From Flavobacteriaceae bacterium UBA2000 (GTDB taxonomy: Bacteria > Bacteroidota > Bacteroidia > Flavobacteriales > Flavobacteriaceae), in NCBI GenBank assembly GCA_002335345.1, contig DDCS01000024.1, forward strand, positions 1 to 5,865: a stretch of 5,865 nucleotides of DNA, in the 5' to 3' direction. Every line of letters begins with the position of its first letter. Within the stretch, counting starts at the first letter, position 1. A program made the position numbers and the translations under genes. The notes under the pieces were generated by a model that saw nothing but the letters and a program-made list of their open reading frames with translations, was not told where the DNA came from and made no database searches. Positions 1 to 5,865 of this stretch are shown piece after piece.

Positions 1-2046
1 TATCCTAACTGCTGGCGTACCGACAAACCGATTTTATATTACCCATTAGATTCATGGTTCATTAAAGTTACCGATTTCAGGGACCGTATGTACACTTTGA
101 ATCAAGAAATTAACTGGAAGCCAAAAGCCACTGGTGAAGGCCGATTTGGAAATTGGTTGGCTAGCGCAAATGATTGGAACCTTTCTCGTTCGAGATTTTG
201 GGGGATTCCCTTGCCGATTTGGCGCACAGAAGACGGTCGTGAGACCAAATGCATCGGTTCGATTAAAGAACTCAAAGAAGCCATGGCCGAATCGGTGAAG
301 GCAGGGCATATGGATGCGGACATTTTCGCAAGCTTTGACCCTTCAGATTTTTCAGAGCAGAATTACGCCAAGGTTGATTTACACAAAAGCCATGTAGATC
401 AAATTATTTTGACCTCCTCGACTGGGACTCCGATGTATCGTGAGAGTGACCTCATTGATGTGTGGTTTGACAGTGGAAGTATGCCCTATGCACAATGGCA
501 TTATCCTTTTGAAAATAAAGAAAAGGTTGAGCAAACTTGGCGCAAAGCAGATTTCATCGCCGAAGGGGTAGATCAGACTAGAGGATGGTTTTACACCCTG
601 CATGCGATTGGCACCATGATTTTTGACGACATCGCCTATAAAAACGTAGTCTCCAATGGACTTGTTTTGGACAAAAATGGGCAAAAGATGTCTAAACGTC
701 TCGGCAATGCCGTAGATCCTTTTGAGACCTTAGATACTTACGGTCCGGATGCGACACGTTGGTATATGATCAGCAACGCCAATCCATGGGATAATCTAAA
801 GTTTGACCTTGAGGGGATCGCTGAGGTGCGCAATAAATTCTTTGGGACACTTTACAATACCTATGGGTTTTTTGCCTTATACGCGAATGTTGATGGATTC
901 ACTTTTAAGGAGGCCCAGGTGCCCGATCATGAGCGCCCTGAGATTGATCGATGGATTTTATCAGCACTGAATTCGCTTATTCAGACCGTAGATGATGCTT
1001 TTACTGCTTATGAGCCAACGCGCGCCGCCCGTGCAATTTCAGAATTTGTACAAGAGCATTTGAGTAACTGGTTTGTTCGTCTGAGCCGAAGAAGATATTG
1101 GAAAGGAAGTTATGGCCCAGATAAAATTTCGGCCTATCAGACCCTTTATCAGTGTTTGGTGACTGTGGCGCAATTAGGCGCGCCTATAGCGCCGTTTTTT
1201 ATGGATCGTCTCTATCGTGATTTGACTTCAGTGGTCGATAATAATAGTCCGATTTCGGTCCATTTGAGTGATTTTCCAAAAGCCAATGCGACACAGATTG
1301 ATGCTGATTTGGAGCGAAAAATGGGCAAGGCACAAACCGTTTCTTCCTTGGTGCTGTCCTTGCGTCAGAAAGAAAAAATTAAAGTGCGTCAGCCGTTACA
1401 GACGATTATGATTCCTGTTCTAAGTGACGCTCAAAAAGAGGATATTCTTGCGGTTCAGGATTTAATCAAGCATGAAGTTAATGTAAAAGAAATAAAACTC
1501 ATTAGTGAAGATTCTGGGATTTTGGTCAAGCAAATTAAGCCAGATTTCAAGAGATTAGGACCAAGATTTGGCGCTGACATGAAGGCTGTAGCAGCGGCTA
1601 TTGGTCAATTTGGTCCAGACCAGATCAATGCTTTGGAACAAAATGGTCACTTGAGTCTCAACATCGCCAATAAAAGTGTTATTTTAGAGCGGTCTGATGT
1701 GCTGATTAGTTCTCAAGACATTGAAGGATGGCTTGTGGCTTCAGCAGAAGGACTTACGGTAGCCTTAGATGTTACCCTAACTGAATCTTTGAAATATGAA
1801 GGGATCTGTCGTGAACTGGTCAATCGCATTCAGAATTTGCGCAAAGACAGTGGTTTAGAAGTCACAGATCGTATAGAAATTAGTCTTGTGGAGCATCCTG
1901 TGCTCAATGAGGCGTTAAAACATTTTGGAGACTATGTTTCTGGAGAGACATTAGCCGATCAACTCAATATTGTTGGGCAACTCGAGCAGGGACAGGTAGT
2001 CGAATTTGATGAAATAACAACCCAACTGAACATTAAAAAGTGTTAA
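1..2046 (+). CDS. ileS: Isoleucyl-tRNA synthetase, C-terminal part (5' end outside window)
   Basis: Class I aminoacyl-tRNA synthetase that charges tRNA-Ile in the cytoplasm. The frame is open from base 1 and gives 681 residues, so the start, the HIGH-type motif and most of the editing domain lie to the left. The fragment begins with YPNCWRTDKP and YYPLDSWF, the return from the editing insertion into the catalytic fold. WFDSGSMP (463-486) and GVDQTRGWFYTLH follow. The ATP-binding signature is KMSKR (685-699) in GQKMSKRLGNAVDPF, where many bacterial enzymes have KMSKS. The anticodon-binding helical domain contains RWILSALNSL and the LSNWFVRLSRRRYW segment. The tail, with EGICRELVNRIQNLRKDSG near the end, resembles the C-terminal extension of eukaryote-like type 2 IleRS, and I see no C-terminal zinc-binding cysteine set. 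The in-frame ATG at 88 is internal and not a real start. The stop lies 2 bp before the DksA-like gene. The family assignment is very secure; the type 2 label rests on motifs. Confidence 0.97.
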   Translation, partial: YPNCWRTDKPILYYPLDSWFIKVTDFRDRMYTLNQEINWKPKATGEGRFGNWLASANDWNLSRSRFWGIPLPIWRTEDGRETKCIGSIKELKEAMAESVKAGHMDADIFASFDPSDFSEQNYAKVDLHKSHVDQIILTSSTGTPMYRESDLIDVWFDSGSMPYAQWHYPFENKEKVEQTWRKADFIAEGVDQTRGWFYTLHAIGTMIFDDIAYKNVVSNGLVLDKNGQKMSKRLGNAVDPFETLDTYGPDATRWYMISNANPWDNLKFDLEGIAEVRNKFFGTLYNTYGFFALYANVDGFTFKEAQVPDHERPEIDRWILSALNSLIQTVDDAFTAYEPTRAARAISEFVQEHLSNWFVRLSRRRYWKGSYGPDKISAYQTLYQCLVTVAQLGAPIAPFFMDRLYRDLTSVVDNNSPISVHLSDFPKANATQIDADLERKMGKAQTVSSLVLSLRQKEKIKVRQPLQTIMIPVLSDAQKEDILAVQDLIKHEVNVKEIKLISEDSGILVKQIKPDFKRLGPRFGADMKAVAAAIGQFGPDQINALEQNGHLSLNIANKSVILERSDVLISSQDIEGWLVASAEGLTVALDVTLTESLKYEGICRELVNRIQNLRKDSGLEVTDRIEISLVEHPVLNEALKHFGDYVSGETLADQLNIVGQLEQGQVVEFDEITTQLNIKKC

Positions 2047-2048
2047 TT

Positions 2049-2432
2049 ATGGCAAGTGAAGTAAAGACACGTTATACCGACAAAGAGCTCGATGAGTTCA
2101 GAGTATTGATTAATGAAAAGCTAGAAAAAGCCAAGGAACAATTGGCTTTGATTGAAAGCGCCTATAAAAATGACAGCAATAATGGAACTGACGATACCTC
2201 GCCTACGTTTAAGGCCTTTGACGAGGGCAGTGAAGTCATGAGTAAAGAGGCGAATTCTCAATTAGCGATCAGACAAGAGAAATTCATCCGTGATTTGAAA
2301 AATGCCTTGATTCGCATCGAGAACAAGACCTACGGAATCTGTCGTGTTACCGGTAAGCTAATTAAACCAGAGCGTTTGCGCATTGTCCCTCATGCTACCT
2401 TGAGCATTGAAGCAAAAAATATGCAGAAATAG
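2049..2432 (+). CDS. DksA/TraR-family small protein with degenerate zinc finger
   Basis: A 127-residue cytosolic protein. Its long N-terminal coiled coil (about residues 10-95, charged and Ala/Leu/Glu/Lys-rich) and C-terminal globule match the DksA/TraR family, which binds the RNA polymerase secondary channel and modulates initiation. Aligned to E. coli DksA, the C4 zinc finger is largely lost: only Cys98 in YGICRVTG remains, while Thr101, Ser119 and Ala122 occupy the other three cysteine positions. From memory, this is the usual state of the Bacteroidota version next to ileS and lspA, so it is a lineage trait and not local damage. A clear DxxDxA tip motif is not visible, so classic ppGpp/DksA-type activity is uncertain. 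I chose ATG 2049 (MASEVKTRYT) over the in-frame GTG at 2040 because it follows the ileS stop directly and matches family length; GTG 2040 would overlap ileS. The leader is A-rich with no Shine-Dalgarno sequence. Probably translated from the ileS transcript. Confidence 0.9.
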   Translation: MASEVKTRYTDKELDEFRVLINEKLEKAKEQLALIESAYKNDSNNGTDDTSPTFKAFDEGSEVMSKEANSQLAIRQEKFIRDLKNALIRIENKTYGICRVTGKLIKPERLRIVPHATLSIEAKNMQK

Positions 2433-2441
2433 ACCCCAGTA

Positions 2442-3002
2442 ATGAAGTCAACCCAAGCTGCTCTTGTAATCTTGATCATTTTAGTCATTGATCAATGGTC
2501 TAAATTTTATATCAAGACTCATTTTGCATTACACGACAGTGTTGCGGTTTTTTCGTGGTTCAAGATTTATTTTATTGAAAACGAAGGAATGGCTTGGGGG
2601 GCAAAAATTCCTGGTCATTACGGTAAACTGATTTTGACCGTTTTTAGACTCCTGGCTATAGTCGGGATAGGCTATTGGCTTTGCGAGGTCATTCGCAAAC
2701 AGGCTTCGTGGGTTCTGACTTTATCGATATCGCTAATTTTTGCTGGCGCCATGGGTAATATCATTGATTCGGTCTTCTACGGGGTGTTTTTTGAACACAG
2801 TATGGGACAAGTCGCTCAGTTTCTACCAGACGGCGGTGGCTACGGAAAGTGGTTACACGGAAAAGTGGTCGATATGTTTTCTTTTTCCTTTTTTAATCCA
2901 GTTTTTAATGTGGCCGATACGGCAATAAGCACCGGAGTTGGGTTACTCGTACTTTTTAATAAAAAAGCGTTTCCCAAAGGGCAAAAGCAAGAACAGATTT
3001 AG
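2442..3002 (+). CDS. lspA: Lipoprotein signal peptidase (signal peptidase II)
   Basis: Inner-membrane aspartyl protease that removes the signal peptide from diacylglyceryl-modified prolipoproteins, after Lgt and before Lnt. The 186-residue product has four hydrophobic segments at about 5-22, 62-82, 89-108 and 152-172. Conserved blocks seen are IDQWSKFYIK (Asp17), ENEGMAWG (46-53), AGAMGNIIDS with catalytic Asp109, KVVDMFSF (Asp144) and FNVADTAIS with catalytic Asp159. Ser110 follows Asp109 where proteobacterial enzymes have Arg. The loop at about 115-140, containing FLPDGGGYGKWLHGK, makes the protein longer than E. coli LspA (164 residues); this loop is typical of Bacteroidota enzymes. ATG 2442 lies 9 bp after the upstream stop without a Shine-Dalgarno sequence, as expected in this phylum. 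It is the last gene of the rightward block, and its stop lies 3 bp from the stop of the convergent gene. Confidence 0.96.
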   Translation: MKSTQAALVILIILVIDQWSKFYIKTHFALHDSVAVFSWFKIYFIENEGMAWGAKIPGHYGKLILTVFRLLAIVGIGYWLCEVIRKQASWVLTLSISLIFAGAMGNIIDSVFYGVFFEHSMGQVAQFLPDGGGYGKWLHGKVVDMFSFSFFNPVFNVADTAISTGVGLLVLFNKKAFPKGQKQEQI

Positions 3003-3020
3003 GGTTTAAACGCTAATTTT
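2961..3020. terminator. Candidate bidirectional terminator between convergent genes
   Basis: Inverted repeat AGCGTTT (2966-2972) / AAACGCT (3008-3014) spanning the junction of lspA and the leftward pseudokinase gene. Inner pairing is possible between CCC (2973-2975) and GGG (3002-3004) and between AAA (2976-2978) and TTT (2998-3000), with small bulges and a loop of about 19 nt. On the minus strand the stem is followed at once by a run of six T (complement of 2961-2966), the classic intrinsic-terminator form. On the plus strand it is followed by AATTTT, which is weaker. The stem lies partly in the 3' ends of both coding regions. The long loop and bulges lower confidence. Confidence 0.35.
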
Positions 3021-3830
3021 AATCGAAGAACCAACATTCGAGTTAGCGGTAATTTCAAGACTGCCTCCAAGCTGTTCAATCTGTAACTTAAGCGCATTAA
3101 AGGTCAAAATATCAGAATCTAGGTTACTTGTTTCTTCCAACGCGGTTTGAGGTCCCGAAAGTTTTCTCAAAATGCTTCCATCGCTATTGTCTTTTATCAA
3201 AAGAATATTTTCGTCATTTTCTTGATATGAAAAAATATCAATCGCGGGTTTACGGGGTGCAGGAGTATGGATTATCGAATATTCTATTAGAGATTTGAAA
3301 ATCGATTCAAGGAGTTTGGTATTGAATACAATCTCAGGGATTTCTGAGAAATCAGAGAAGATCTCGGCTTCAGATTCGTGGATGAGCGCATTGATTTGAA
3401 CGATGCTTTTACTCAAGGCAGAGCTCATCGATACGTTCTCTTTTTGATCTGGGGTGAGTCGGGAACAATAAGCCATCTGATTGAGCTGGTCTACGGTCTG
3501 GTTCATGGTTGCAGAAATCTCGGCGATCTGTTGCATGAGTTCCATTCTTTCTTGCTCGTTTGATGTTTGTTCTAACAGCTCTACAGTGAGCCCTAAATTT
3601 CCGGTTACACTGCGAATTTGTCGGCACATATGCTCGGCAAAAGACACGAGTTGCGCATTTTGCTTATTCAAGCGAATGAGTTGGTTCGCGATATCCTCCA
3701 GGGGCGATATGATGCCTTGCTCCGCTTGGTATTTGGGGTCGAAATGATTTGGATTAACTTTAAACTGCCCTGATTTCGGATGGCCATTGAGTAATGAATG
3801 GGACCGTCTTTTGGTAGAAAGAAAGTTCAT
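3006..3830 (-). CDS. Stand-alone degenerate histidine kinase core (predicted pseudokinase)
   Basis: A 274-residue soluble protein with no signal peptide, membrane segment or recognisable PAS or other sensor domain. Residues 1-40 are polar and unassigned, 41-62 look like a short coiled coil (LEDIANQLIRLNKQNAQL), 63-120 resemble a DHp dimerisation helix pair, and about 165-274 resemble a HATPase_c domain. FAEHMCRQIRSVTGNL (64-79) aligns with the H-box pattern of Bacteroidota kinases (FAHIVSHNLRSHSGNL) and with MSHEIRTP; Arg70 sits at the phospho-acceptor His, and the nearest His is His67. The N-box segment SLIEYSIIH (180-188) has Tyr184 in place of the Mg-binding Asn. The G1 box survives partly as DNSDG (214-218). 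The G2 region (LDSDILTFNALKLQIEQLGG, 237-256) lacks the GxGLGL glycines, while the terminal GGSLEI…GSSIKI strand pair is retained. The frame is clean, so this is an intact gene. Catalytic inactivity is inferred from these residues. Last gene of the leftward block, 61 bp after the folate gene; role unknown, possibly a scaffold or a partner/inhibitor of an active kinase. Confidence 0.8.
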   Translation of the reverse strand: MNFLSTKRRSHSLLNGHPKSGQFKVNPNHFDPKYQAEQGIISPLEDIANQLIRLNKQNAQLVSFAEHMCRQIRSVTGNLGLTVELLEQTSNEQERMELMQQIAEISATMNQTVDQLNQMAYCSRLTPDQKENVSMSSALSKSIVQINALIHESEAEIFSDFSEIPEIVFNTKLLESIFKSLIEYSIIHTPAPRKPAIDIFSYQENDENILLIKDNSDGSILRKLSGPQTALEETSNLDSDILTFNALKLQIEQLGGSLEITANSNVGSSIKISV

Positions 3831-3891
3831 ATTTTATAAGTTTTGGGACCACTAAGATAATAATTGGCTTAAATAATCCGCTAAAAAACAA
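3831..3891 (-). promoter_or_regulatory. 61-bp AT-rich gap upstream of the pseudokinase; weak promoter candidate
   Basis: The only sizeable intergenic gap in the leftward block. On the minus strand it contains TATCTTAG (complement of 3852-3859), one mismatch from the Bacteroidota -7 consensus TAnnTTTG and 21 bp before the start codon. The only upstream TTG (3889-3891) is about 29 bp away, further than the usual spacing, so this is a weak promoter. No Shine-Dalgarno sequence is seen; the start is preceded by TTATAAAAT, consistent with AT-rich leaders in this phylum. No convincing terminator hairpin follows the folate gene, so read-through is equally possible. Confidence 0.15.
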
Positions 3892-4458
3892 TTAAAATCG
3901 ATGAACGGCGCCAGGGGTGATAACCAAATCCAGGGCAAGATCCCATGATTCACTCGGGATTAGGTCGGGTTCTGGTTCAAAAAAAGAAAGGCCGATTTTT
4001 AGACAATTTTTCGAACAAAGGGCCAAAAATCGATCGTAGAAACCTTTTCCATAGCCCAAACGCATGCCATTTTTATCGTAAGCCAATAAGGGAACAAAGA
4101 CGACGTCTAGCAGATCCGGAGCGATTTCTTGTCCATTTTCTGGTTCTGGGATGCCATATGAAGAGGTAACAAGTCTTGTTTGCTCAGTCAAGAGATAATG
4201 GCTCAGGCTCGCGTTTTCAATATTTGCTTTTGAGAGGACAATGTTCTTATCTCTACCAAATAAAATATCTAAAATCGGGTGGGTATCAACCTCGCCGTTT
4301 TTGGCTATGGTCAAAAACAAGTGGTAATAGGTGCCTTGCCAAATATCACAACGCAGGAGTTGGTTTGCAATGGCCAAACTCATTTCCTCTTGTTGTCCTG
4401 CAGTCAATGCTTTTCTTCGTGCCATGACCTGCGCGCGAATGGTCTTTTTATCCCTCAT
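3892..4458 (-). CDS. 5-formyltetrahydrofolate cyclo-ligase (5,10-methenyl-THF synthetase)
   Basis: Cytosolic enzyme that uses ATP to convert 5-formyl-THF to 5,10-methenyl-THF, recycling an inhibitory folate by-product into one-carbon metabolism (E. coli homologue ygfA/fau). The 188-residue length is normal. The N-terminal basic segment (KKTIRAQVMARRKAL, residues 4-18) supplies the expected Lys/Arg phosphate contacts. NGEVDTHPIL (54-63) matches the conserved Glu/Asp-Thr folate-pocket region. YGIPEP (101-106) is the family GIPEP turn, and the signature DVVFVPLLAYDKNGMRLGYGKGFYDRFL (118-145) is complete, including the RLGYGKGFYD nucleotide loop. The C-terminal DLVITPGAVHRF is the usual last strand. 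The start codon lies inside the end of the upstream hydrolase gene (11-bp overlap, 4448-4458), which implies translational coupling. Nothing appears missing. Confidence 0.95.
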   Translation of the reverse strand: MRDKKTIRAQVMARRKALTAGQQEEMSLAIANQLLRCDIWQGTYYHLFLTIAKNGEVDTHPILDILFGRDKNIVLSKANIENASLSHYLLTEQTRLVTSSYGIPEPENGQEIAPDLLDVVFVPLLAYDKNGMRLGYGKGFYDRFLALCSKNCLKIGLSFFEPEPDLIPSESWDLALDLVITPGAVHRF

Positions 4459-5434
4459 TTTGGCCGTTTCTTATGTCTGTTGAAATGTGAAATAGCGCAT
4501 CGCCTTGGTAAACCGTCGGGGCTTGATTGACATTAAAAATATAGCCCGCATTGGGCGCCAAAACCGAAATTGAGGATTGACCATACGGGTCCGAAAGCTG
4601 ACCAATGTTTGCTCCTTTTTCAGTCCATCGGCCTACTTCGATAAGCGGCTTGAACATGCCCGAGGAGCCCGCACGGATCCAGCTGCTGTTTACTATTTCA
4701 ATGCTCTTGTATTTTGGTTTGCTGACGGTGAATTTAGGCGAAAGCATTTTCAATTCATACATCAATCGTTTGATCCCGTTTACCCCAGTATTACTGACCG
4801 ACGGCGTTATATCATTACTCTTGCCGCCTTCAAAAAGTAAGAGCGGAATTCCTTTTTTATCACAGGTATGACGCAATGATTTCGGCGTAGGTTTGCTGTG
4901 AATGATAAATGGAGCGCCAAAGACATTGGCTTTTTTTAACAACTCGGGATCATCTTGGCTTAAGCGAATTTGTGGCGCGTTAAAACGTTGAGCGCCACCG
5001 GTATGAAAGTCGACGACTAAATCGGTGTGAGGGAGCACCCACTGGGTGAGTTGATGCGCAATTTGAGCGGCCAATGAGCCCGTTTTTTTTCCAGGAAACG
5101 CGCGATTGAGGTCACGGCCATCAGGTAAATCCCGCTGATTGTGGACATAGCCAATCACATTGACCACAGGAATACAAATCGTTGTGCCCTTCCGGGGCTT
5201 TGTAATGCCCTTTGCGATACATTGGCGCAGGATTTCAATCCCATTAACCTCGTCCCCGTGAATTCCCGCCAAGAACAATAGAGTCGGTCCGGGCTTAATG
5301 GCGTGTTCAATAAATACCGGCACTTCTATCGGCGTTCTATTGTGTAAATGCGCTACTTGCAATCGCGCCTGGGCACTTTGACCTGGAGCAATTTCCAAGC
5401 CCAGAAGATGTATTGAACTGCTGGTTTTACTCAT
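4448..5434 (-). CDS. Succinylglutamate desuccinylase/aspartoacylase-family zinc hydrolase (M14-like)
   Basis: A 328-residue cytosolic metallohydrolase of the AstE/AspA family, which has a zinc carboxypeptidase fold and hydrolyses N-acyl amino acids or amide bonds. Zinc ligands are visible as GIHGDE (His59, Glu62) and DFHTGG (His144). The DLNRAFPG motif (108-115) binds the substrate carboxylate or stabilises the transition state in relatives, and Glu202 in FEGG fits the catalytic general base. Residues from about 250 form a C-terminal beta domain with a biotinyl/lipoyl-like pattern (AGSSGMFKPLIEVG, NIGQLSDPYG, VLAPNAGYIF), as in AstE-like proteins. There is no signal peptide. The exact substrate cannot be read from the sequence, and no arginine-degradation (ast) genes are adjacent, so succinylglutamate is unlikely. 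The start ATG overlaps the rimK stop by 4 bp (ATGA), indicating coupled expression. The neighbour suggests action on amino-acid tails added by RimK, which is inference. Confidence 0.92.
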   Translation of the reverse strand: MSKTSSSIHLLGLEIAPGQSAQARLQVAHLHNRTPIEVPVFIEHAIKPGPTLLFLAGIHGDEVNGIEILRQCIAKGITKPRKGTTICIPVVNVIGYVHNQRDLPDGRDLNRAFPGKKTGSLAAQIAHQLTQWVLPHTDLVVDFHTGGAQRFNAPQIRLSQDDPELLKKANVFGAPFIIHSKPTPKSLRHTCDKKGIPLLLFEGGKSNDITPSVSNTGVNGIKRLMYELKMLSPKFTVSKPKYKSIEIVNSSWIRAGSSGMFKPLIEVGRWTEKGANIGQLSDPYGQSSISVLAPNAGYIFNVNQAPTVYQGDALFHISTDIRNGQNEG

Positions 5435-5865
5435 GAATTTCGATTGCGTTCGATATAACTGATGATTTTTTGCGCAATATCGACCCCGGTTGTTGTTTCA
5501 ATCCCCTCCAGGCCTGGGGTTGAATTAATTTCGAGAATTAAGGGACCGCGTTCACTCTGTAAAATATCAATCCCACAAACCCCTAAATTAAGTGCTTTGG
5601 CCGCTTGAATGGCGATGTGGGTTTCTTCTGGACTCAGGGTGTAGGGCACAGATTGCCCCCCGCGATGAAGGTTTGAGCGAAATTCACCGGCTTTACTCGA
5701 GCGCTTCATGGAGGCGACTACCGCGCCATCGACCACGATGGCGCGCAAATCACTTCCCTTTGATTCCGCAATGTATTCTTGGACTAAAAAGCGGACTTTA
5801 GAGGCATTGAGGGTTTCTATAATACTTCGGGCAGAGGCTGTGCTTTCGGCCAAAATAACCCCTTG
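5431..5865 (-). CDS. rimK: RimK-family ATP-grasp glutamate ligase, C-terminal part (5' end outside window)
   Basis: ATP-grasp ligase. E. coli RimK adds glutamates to the C terminus of ribosomal protein S6 and can make poly-alpha-glutamate; archaeal relatives (MptN, CofF) glutamylate pterin and F420 cofactors. The visible 144 residues run off the right edge, beginning QGVILAESTASA, close to E. coli RimK GVVLAET. Conserved blocks, numbered from the edge: VQEYIAESKGSDLRAIVV (28-45), MKRSSKAGEFRSNLHRGG (53-70), then GIDIL (98-102), LEIN (111-114) and STPGLEGIE (115-123). Asp100, Glu112 and Asn114 fit the Mg ligands, with the same spacing as E. coli Asp248/Glu260/Asn262. This looks like a catalytically competent ATP-grasp C-terminal lobe. 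The TTG at 5851-5853 is internal, not a start. Most upstream visible gene of the leftward block; its stop overlaps the hydrolase start by 4 bp. The protein or cofactor substrate in this organism is not shown. Confidence 0.95.
   Translation of the reverse strand, partial: QGVILAESTASARSIIETLNASKVRFLVQEYIAESKGSDLRAIVVDGAVVASMKRSSKAGEFRSNLHRGGQSVPYTLSPEETHIAIQAAKALNLGVCGIDILQSERGPLILEINSTPGLEGIETTTGVDIAQKIISYIERNRNS

Noticed and set aside
88..2046. ileS fragment treated as a complete gene starting at ATG 88
   Set aside because: The frame is open back to base 1 and encodes conserved IleRS sequence (NCWRTDKP, LDSWF), so the gene is cut by the window edge.
2040..2048. GTG at 2040 as an alternative start of the DksA-like gene, overlapping ileS
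   Set aside because: ATG 2049 is only 2 bp past the ileS stop and gives the usual family N terminus; the extra three residues (Met-Leu-Ile) add nothing recognisable.
2740..2928. 62-codon frame within lspA
   Set aside because: It is out of frame with the conserved LspA membrane segments and has no independent support.
2952..2967. Near-palindrome ctttttaataaaaaag as a stand-alone terminator for lspA
   Set aside because: The stem is all A/T apart from one closing pair and lies upstream of the lspA stop codon; the GC-containing stem just downstream is a better candidate.
3481..3747. Plus-strand 88-codon Cys/Ser-rich frame opposite the pseudokinase, resembling a small secreted protein
   Set aside because: The composition is the antisense reading of the Gln/Glu/Asn-rich helix region; there is no clear start context and no recognisable motif.
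4577..4871. Two overlapping plus-strand open frames of 87 and 88 codons inside the hydrolase gene
   Set aside because: They lie antisense to a strongly conserved gene, have no family resemblance or leader, and are best read as shadows of its codon pattern.

Overview
The window looks like chromosomal, housekeeping DNA from a member of the Bacteroidota, most likely a flavobacterium or close relative. Three things suggest this: the gene order ileS – DksA/TraR-like – lspA, which is characteristic of that phylum; eukaryote-like (type 2) IleRS features and the inserted GGGYGKWLHG segment of LspA; and AT-rich leaders without Shine-Dalgarno sequences. Composition is moderately AT-rich and fairly even throughout. 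I see no mobile element, CRISPR array, tRNA or rRNA.

Layout: two gene blocks converge at about 3003-3005. The rightward block (1-3002) holds the C-terminal two-thirds or so of isoleucyl-tRNA synthetase (its start lies left of the window), a small DksA/TraR-type protein whose zinc-finger cysteines are mostly lost, and lipoprotein signal peptidase. The three genes are packed with gaps of 2 and 9 bp and are probably co-transcribed. The leftward block (5865-3006, read on the minus strand) holds the C-terminal part of RimK (its start lies right of the window), an M14-type succinylglutamate desuccinylase/aspartoacylase-like hydrolase overlapping rimK by 4 bp, a 5-formyltetrahydrofolate cyclo-ligase overlapping that gene by 11 bp, and, after a 61-bp gap, a stand-alone protein with the architecture of a histidine kinase core but without its catalytic residues. 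The two blocks end only 3 bp apart, and an imperfect inverted repeat spans the junction as a possible shared terminator.

How the genes may work together: the rightward block serves translation (IleRS), transcriptional control (DksA-like) and lipoprotein maturation (LspA). The leftward block pairs an amino-acid ligase (RimK) with a zinc amidohydrolase through overlapping reading frames, which suggests an add/remove pair acting on glutamate-type tails. The folate enzyme and the pseudokinase are attached downstream. The most unusual item is the pseudo-histidine kinase (3006-3830): Arg replaces the phospho-acceptor His, the N-box Asn is gone and the glycine-rich G2 loop is missing, yet the reading frame is intact. 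I see no strong evidence of an entirely new system; the leftward block is the part worth following up.
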